Below, in pieces: positions 61,588 through 64,000 of a stretch of DNA of 64,000 nt. The notes under the pieces were generated by a model. It saw nothing but the letters and a program-made list of their open reading frames with translations. It was not told where the DNA came from and searched no databases. The stretch comes from Candidatus Gastranaerophilales bacterium (GTDB lineage Bacteria > Cyanobacteriota > Vampirovibrionia > Gastranaerophilales > Gastranaerophilaceae). The translations under genes and the position numbers were made by a program. The stretch is from NCBI GenBank assembly GCA_944326525.1, contig CALVEG010000006.1, positions 1-64,000 on the forward strand. The letters run 5' to 3'. Position 1 is the stretch's first letter. Each line of letters begins with the position of its first letter.

Positions 61588-62580
61588 CTATAAATTTTTA
61601 ATAATTTCCTCTGCAAATTCTTTAGTTCCGAGATTTCCGCCTAAATCAACAGTTGTCTTGCCGCTCTGAAGTGTTTTAAACAAAGCTTTTTCAATTTTTT
61701 CTGCATAACCAAACTCATTAATATATTTAAGCATTTCAATAGCAGATAATAGAAGAGCAGTTGGGTTTGCTTTATTTTGTCCCTTAATATCCGGCGCAGA
61801 CCCATGAACAGGCTCAAATACTGCACAATCAAGTCCTATATTTGCACCTTGAGCAACTCCAAGCCCTCCGATTAATCCTGCACAAAGATCTGAAACAATA
61901 TCTCCGTATAAATTCGGCAAGACCAAAACATCAAACTGCTCAGGCTTTTGAACGAGCTGCATGCAAAGATTGTCAACAAGAATTTCTCGCTGTTTAATCT
62001 GAGGGTAATCTTTTGCAACTTCACGATAAGTATTCAAAAACAATCCGTCAGAAAGCTTCATAATATTGGCTTTGGTAACAACGCAAACCTCTTTTCTGCC
62101 ATTTTTTAAGGCATAATCGAAAGCAAATTTACAAATTCTTTCTGTAGCTTTTTTAGTTATAATTTTTATGCTTTCCGCAGTATTTTCGTTAACTTGACGC
62201 TCGATTCCTGCATATAAATCCTCTGTGTTTTCTCTTACTACTACAATATCAACATTATCAAAGCGTGTTTTTACATTTGGTAAATTCTTACAAGGTCGAA
62301 GATTTGCATATAAATCAAGGTCCTTTCTTAATTGGACATTAACTGATCTGAATCCTTTACCAATAGGTGTCGTAACAGGTGCCTTCAGGGCAATTTTGTT
62401 TTTACGGATTGAATTTAAAACACGCTCAGGCAGCGGAACACCCTCTTTTTCGATAACATCTTCTCCAGCAGTTTGCAAATCCCAGTTTATTTTTAGTCCT
62501 GAAGCTTCTATAATTTTCACTACTGCATCAGATATTTCTGGTCCTATTCCATCACCATTAATTAATGTAATATTATGCAT
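61588..62580 (-). CDS. NAD-dependent isocitrate/isopropylmalate dehydrogenase family enzyme
   Basis: 330 aa decarboxylating dehydrogenase: ITLINGDGIGPEISDAVVKI, VVRENTEDLYAGIERQV, KANIMKLSDGLF, NLYGDIVSDLCAGLIGGLG and EPVHGSAPDIKGQNKANPTA. The RENTEDLYAG segment is closer to NAD-isocitrate or homoisocitrate dehydrogenases than to LeuB. With an aconitase-type enzyme it would make 2-oxoglutarate for glutamate synthesis. The small aconitase-family subunit at 19915 could be a distant partner. Its start directly follows the stop of a small Cys-containing protein gene. Confidence 0.9.
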   Translation of the reverse strand: MHNITLINGDGIGPEISDAVVKIIEASGLKINWDLQTAGEDVIEKEGVPLPERVLNSIRKNKIALKAPVTTPIGKGFRSVNVQLRKDLDLYANLRPCKNLPNVKTRFDNVDIVVVRENTEDLYAGIERQVNENTAESIKIITKKATERICKFAFDYALKNGRKEVCVVTKANIMKLSDGLFLNTYREVAKDYPQIKQREILVDNLCMQLVQKPEQFDVLVLPNLYGDIVSDLCAGLIGGLGVAQGANIGLDCAVFEPVHGSAPDIKGQNKANPTALLLSAIEMLKYINEFGYAEKIEKALFKTLQSGKTTVDLGGNLGTKEFAEEIIKNL

Positions 62581-62784
62581 TTATTCATCATCCTTTACTA
62601 TACGCAAATTTCTTTTAAACTCTTTGTAAAAGCCACAATTAGTAACTTGCAGCGAATTTTCAATATACACATCTCCAAGCGCAAGAGCTGCCAATAAAGG
62701 GCAATCCATCTCTTTTAGATAATTCTCACAAGTTATACACAAATCATCGTCTTCTATAAAAACTTTTGAATTTTGGCTATACAT
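62581..62784 (-). CDS. small Cys-containing protein, possible metal binder
   Basis: 67 aa with CITCENYLKEMDCPLLAALALG and TNCGFYK. Four cysteines (CxxC, C, C) could bind zinc or an Fe-S cluster. No family recognised. It abuts the dehydrogenase gene without a gap, so it is co-translated and may support it. No Shine-Dalgarno sequence is obvious. Confidence 0.6.
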   Translation of the reverse strand: MYSQNSKVFIEDDDLCITCENYLKEMDCPLLAALALGDVYIENSLQVTNCGFYKEFKRNLRIVKDDE

Positions 62785-62863
62785 AGGCCAATTATACAGC
62801 GTATTACAGTCTTTGTAAAGGAAAGATTCATTGTAACAATTCGTTACAAATATTAAATTAAAC

Positions 62864-62894
62864 GCAATTCATTAAAAAGATTTTTTTTTATATA
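62864..62894 (+). promoter_or_regulatory. regulon box: GCAATT-N19-TATATA
   Basis: GCAATT (62864-62869, preceded by AAC) and TATATA (62889-62894), 19 nt apart; the ATG is 34 nt downstream. Confidence 0.45.
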
Positions 62895-62928
62895 GATAAG
62901 GTTAGGTTAAAAAACAGGTAGGCTAAGA

Positions 62929-63822
62929 ATGACTGTAACAGTAGATAGTGCAGTAAATAGTGCTTGGAAGTATATGAAATTATACCCTGATTTTGTATTT
63001 GGAACAGGGTATGATGCATTTGCTAACAGGTTCAATGCAAGCTGGGATGTTGGGAAAAAACACAATTTACCATTTAAGAAAAGATTTGGCAGAGCATTTA
63101 ATGCTGGAAAAAATGCTGTAATAAGACATAACGAAAACCTATTAGCCGAAAATAACGGTTCTTTTTGGAAAGCTACAAAGAAAAGTATAACAAGCATTTG
63201 GCCGGACCTAAAAGATGGTTGGAAAACAGCCGGCGAAACAGCAAAAGCAGCAAACAAATCTAAACTATGGGCAAGACTTGGCAGTATAGGCAAAGTTTTT
63301 GGCAAAAGGATGCCTCTTATAGGAGCAGTAATAACTCTTGCCGTTGAACTACCCAATATTATAAAAACAACTTACAATGAAGGGTTACTAGCAGGTGCAG
63401 CTGAGACCGGAAAGACGGGTGTGAGACTGGGAATAAGCACACTTTGTGGTGCTTTGGCTCAAACTTTAATACCTGTTCCATTGTTAGGCGGTGTTTTAGG
63501 TTTTGCAATAGGTGATATGATTGGAAGATTTGTCGTGGGGAAAAGCTATTCTGATAAAAAAGCAGAAGAAAAACAAGCAGCAGCAAATACTAAAGGAACA
63601 AATCAATTTTCATTTAATCCAACGCAAATACCTTATGGAGGCATTACAAACAACACAAACCCGTTTGCAACAACACCCCAAACTGGTTCAGGCAGTGGAA
63701 TGAGTGATCAAGAATTTCAAAAACTTCAACAAATGTATATGCAATATGCAGGCGGAAACAATATGAATTATAGTTTCCCTAACAGCGCAACCCCTTATAG
63801 CAGCTTTAACACAATGGCGTAA
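62929..63822 (+). CDS. unknown protein with Gly-rich membrane hairpin
   Basis: 297 aa. A basic, aromatic N-terminal half (KKHNLPFKKRFGRAFNAGKN) is followed by two Gly/Ala/Leu hydrophobic stretches (MPLIGAVITLAVELPNI; LCGALAQTLIPVPLLGGVLG, with FAIGDMIGRFVVG), like glycine-zipper membrane hairpins. An Asn/Gln/Pro/Gly-rich tail (190-297) with PFATTPQTGSGSGMSD and MQYAGGNN follows. No signal peptide or recognised family. Such hairpins occur in secreted translocators and toxins, but no such system is seen here. It has the regulon box upstream and its own terminator. Confidence 0.55.
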   Translation: MTVTVDSAVNSAWKYMKLYPDFVFGTGYDAFANRFNASWDVGKKHNLPFKKRFGRAFNAGKNAVIRHNENLLAENNGSFWKATKKSITSIWPDLKDGWKTAGETAKAANKSKLWARLGSIGKVFGKRMPLIGAVITLAVELPNIIKTTYNEGLLAGAAETGKTGVRLGISTLCGALAQTLIPVPLLGGVLGFAIGDMIGRFVVGKSYSDKKAEEKQAAANTKGTNQFSFNPTQIPYGGITNNTNPFATTPQTGSGSGMSDQEFQKLQQMYMQYAGGNNMNYSFPNSATPYSSFNTMA

Positions 63823-63857
63823 GTTTAACTCCAAATCCCCTGCAACCCTAGGGATGG

Positions 63858-63892
63858 AAGTACTAAGTTCTTAACAAAACTTAGTACTTTTT
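63858..63892 (+). terminator. terminator after 63822
   Basis: AAGTACTAAGTT and AACTTAGTACTT form a 12-bp stem, followed by T residues. Confidence 0.93.
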
Positions 63893-63903
63893 CCATTTAT
63901 AAC

Positions 63904-63934
63904 GCAATTTTGATTAATAAAAATTCTTTATATA
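63904..63934 (+). promoter_or_regulatory. regulon box: GCAATT-N19-TATATA
   Basis: GCAATT (63904-63909, preceded by AAC) and TATATA (63929-63934), followed by AATACACGGGG. The ATG at 63966 is 31 nt downstream. Confidence 0.45.
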
Positions 63935-63965
63935 AATACACGGGGAAAATTACAGAGGAAAAATT

Positions 63966-64000
63966 ATGAGCGACAGCATAAAAGTAAACAGTGATGTCCA
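63966..64000 (+). CDS. start of a gene cut by the window end
   Basis: Only MSDSIKVNSDV is visible. An AGAGGAAAAA ribosome site and the shared regulon box precede it, and the upstream region closely resembles that of the gene at 4321. The product cannot be named. Confidence 0.5.
   Translation, partial: MSDSIKVNSDV

Overview
The window is AT-rich, gene-dense bacterial DNA with short intergenic gaps. Gene content points to a non-photosynthetic relative of Cyanobacteria, most likely the gut lineage Gastranaerophilales (Melainabacteria/Vampirovibrionia). The clues are a CsaB pyruvyl transferase, a CHASE2-adenylate cyclase, a Tic20/Ycf60-like membrane protein, a Ski2-like helicase of the kind cyanobacteria carry, superoxide reductase with ferritin, no photosynthesis or respiration genes, and many large proteins with no recognisable family. 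This assignment is inferred from gene content; no 16S gene is present.

Layout. 0-8 kb: a GlgP-like alpha-glucan phosphorylase without its PLP lysine, a methionine gamma-lyase-like protein, a VWA protein, a possible ADP-ribosyltransferase-fold protein, a secreted nuclease/phospholipase D composite and a ChbG-like protein. 7.8-9.6 kb: a 20-residue-repeat secreted protein, a long SRP RNA, and the superoxide reductase-ferritin pair. 9.6-18 kb: a two-component operon, a Gly/Cys-tailed small protein, WecB, and glutaredoxin next to a degenerate hybrid-cluster-protein homologue. 18-31 kb: rpsL-rpsG, leuD, radical SAM/AI-2E, ferredoxin/thrB, an MnmD-like methyltransferase carrying in-frame repeats, and flavoproteins. 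31-37 kb: a phosphohexomutase and the rpsE-rpmD-rplO-secY block. 37-46 kb: a PLP enzyme, a 662-aa flagellar-axial-like protein, patatin, tRNA-Leu(UAA), an EF-hand protein, and eda-kdgK-csaB. 46-64 kb: adenylate cyclase, RecG, two TTVNNFGG proteins, rpiB-rsfS, TPR-Tic20, a phosphodiester glycosidase, the helicase, serS, an isocitrate/isopropylmalate dehydrogenase and lineage-specific proteins.

Two regulatory patterns recur. First, at least five genes have a -10 box ending exactly 6 nt before the ATG and no Shine-Dalgarno sequence, so they look leaderless. Second, seven genes of unknown or odd composition (starting at 4321, 14063 on the minus strand, 23903, 42617, 50644, 62929 and 63966) share a GCAATT-like box about 18-19 nt upstream of TATATA, itself 24-34 nt before the ATG. 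That looks like one regulon for lineage-specific proteins and is my best candidate for an undescribed system.

Several enzymes keep their fold but lack diagnostic catalytic residues: the GlgP-like, Hcp-like, ChbG-like and histidine-phosphatase-like proteins. No CRISPR array, insertion sequence, prophage or rRNA was seen.
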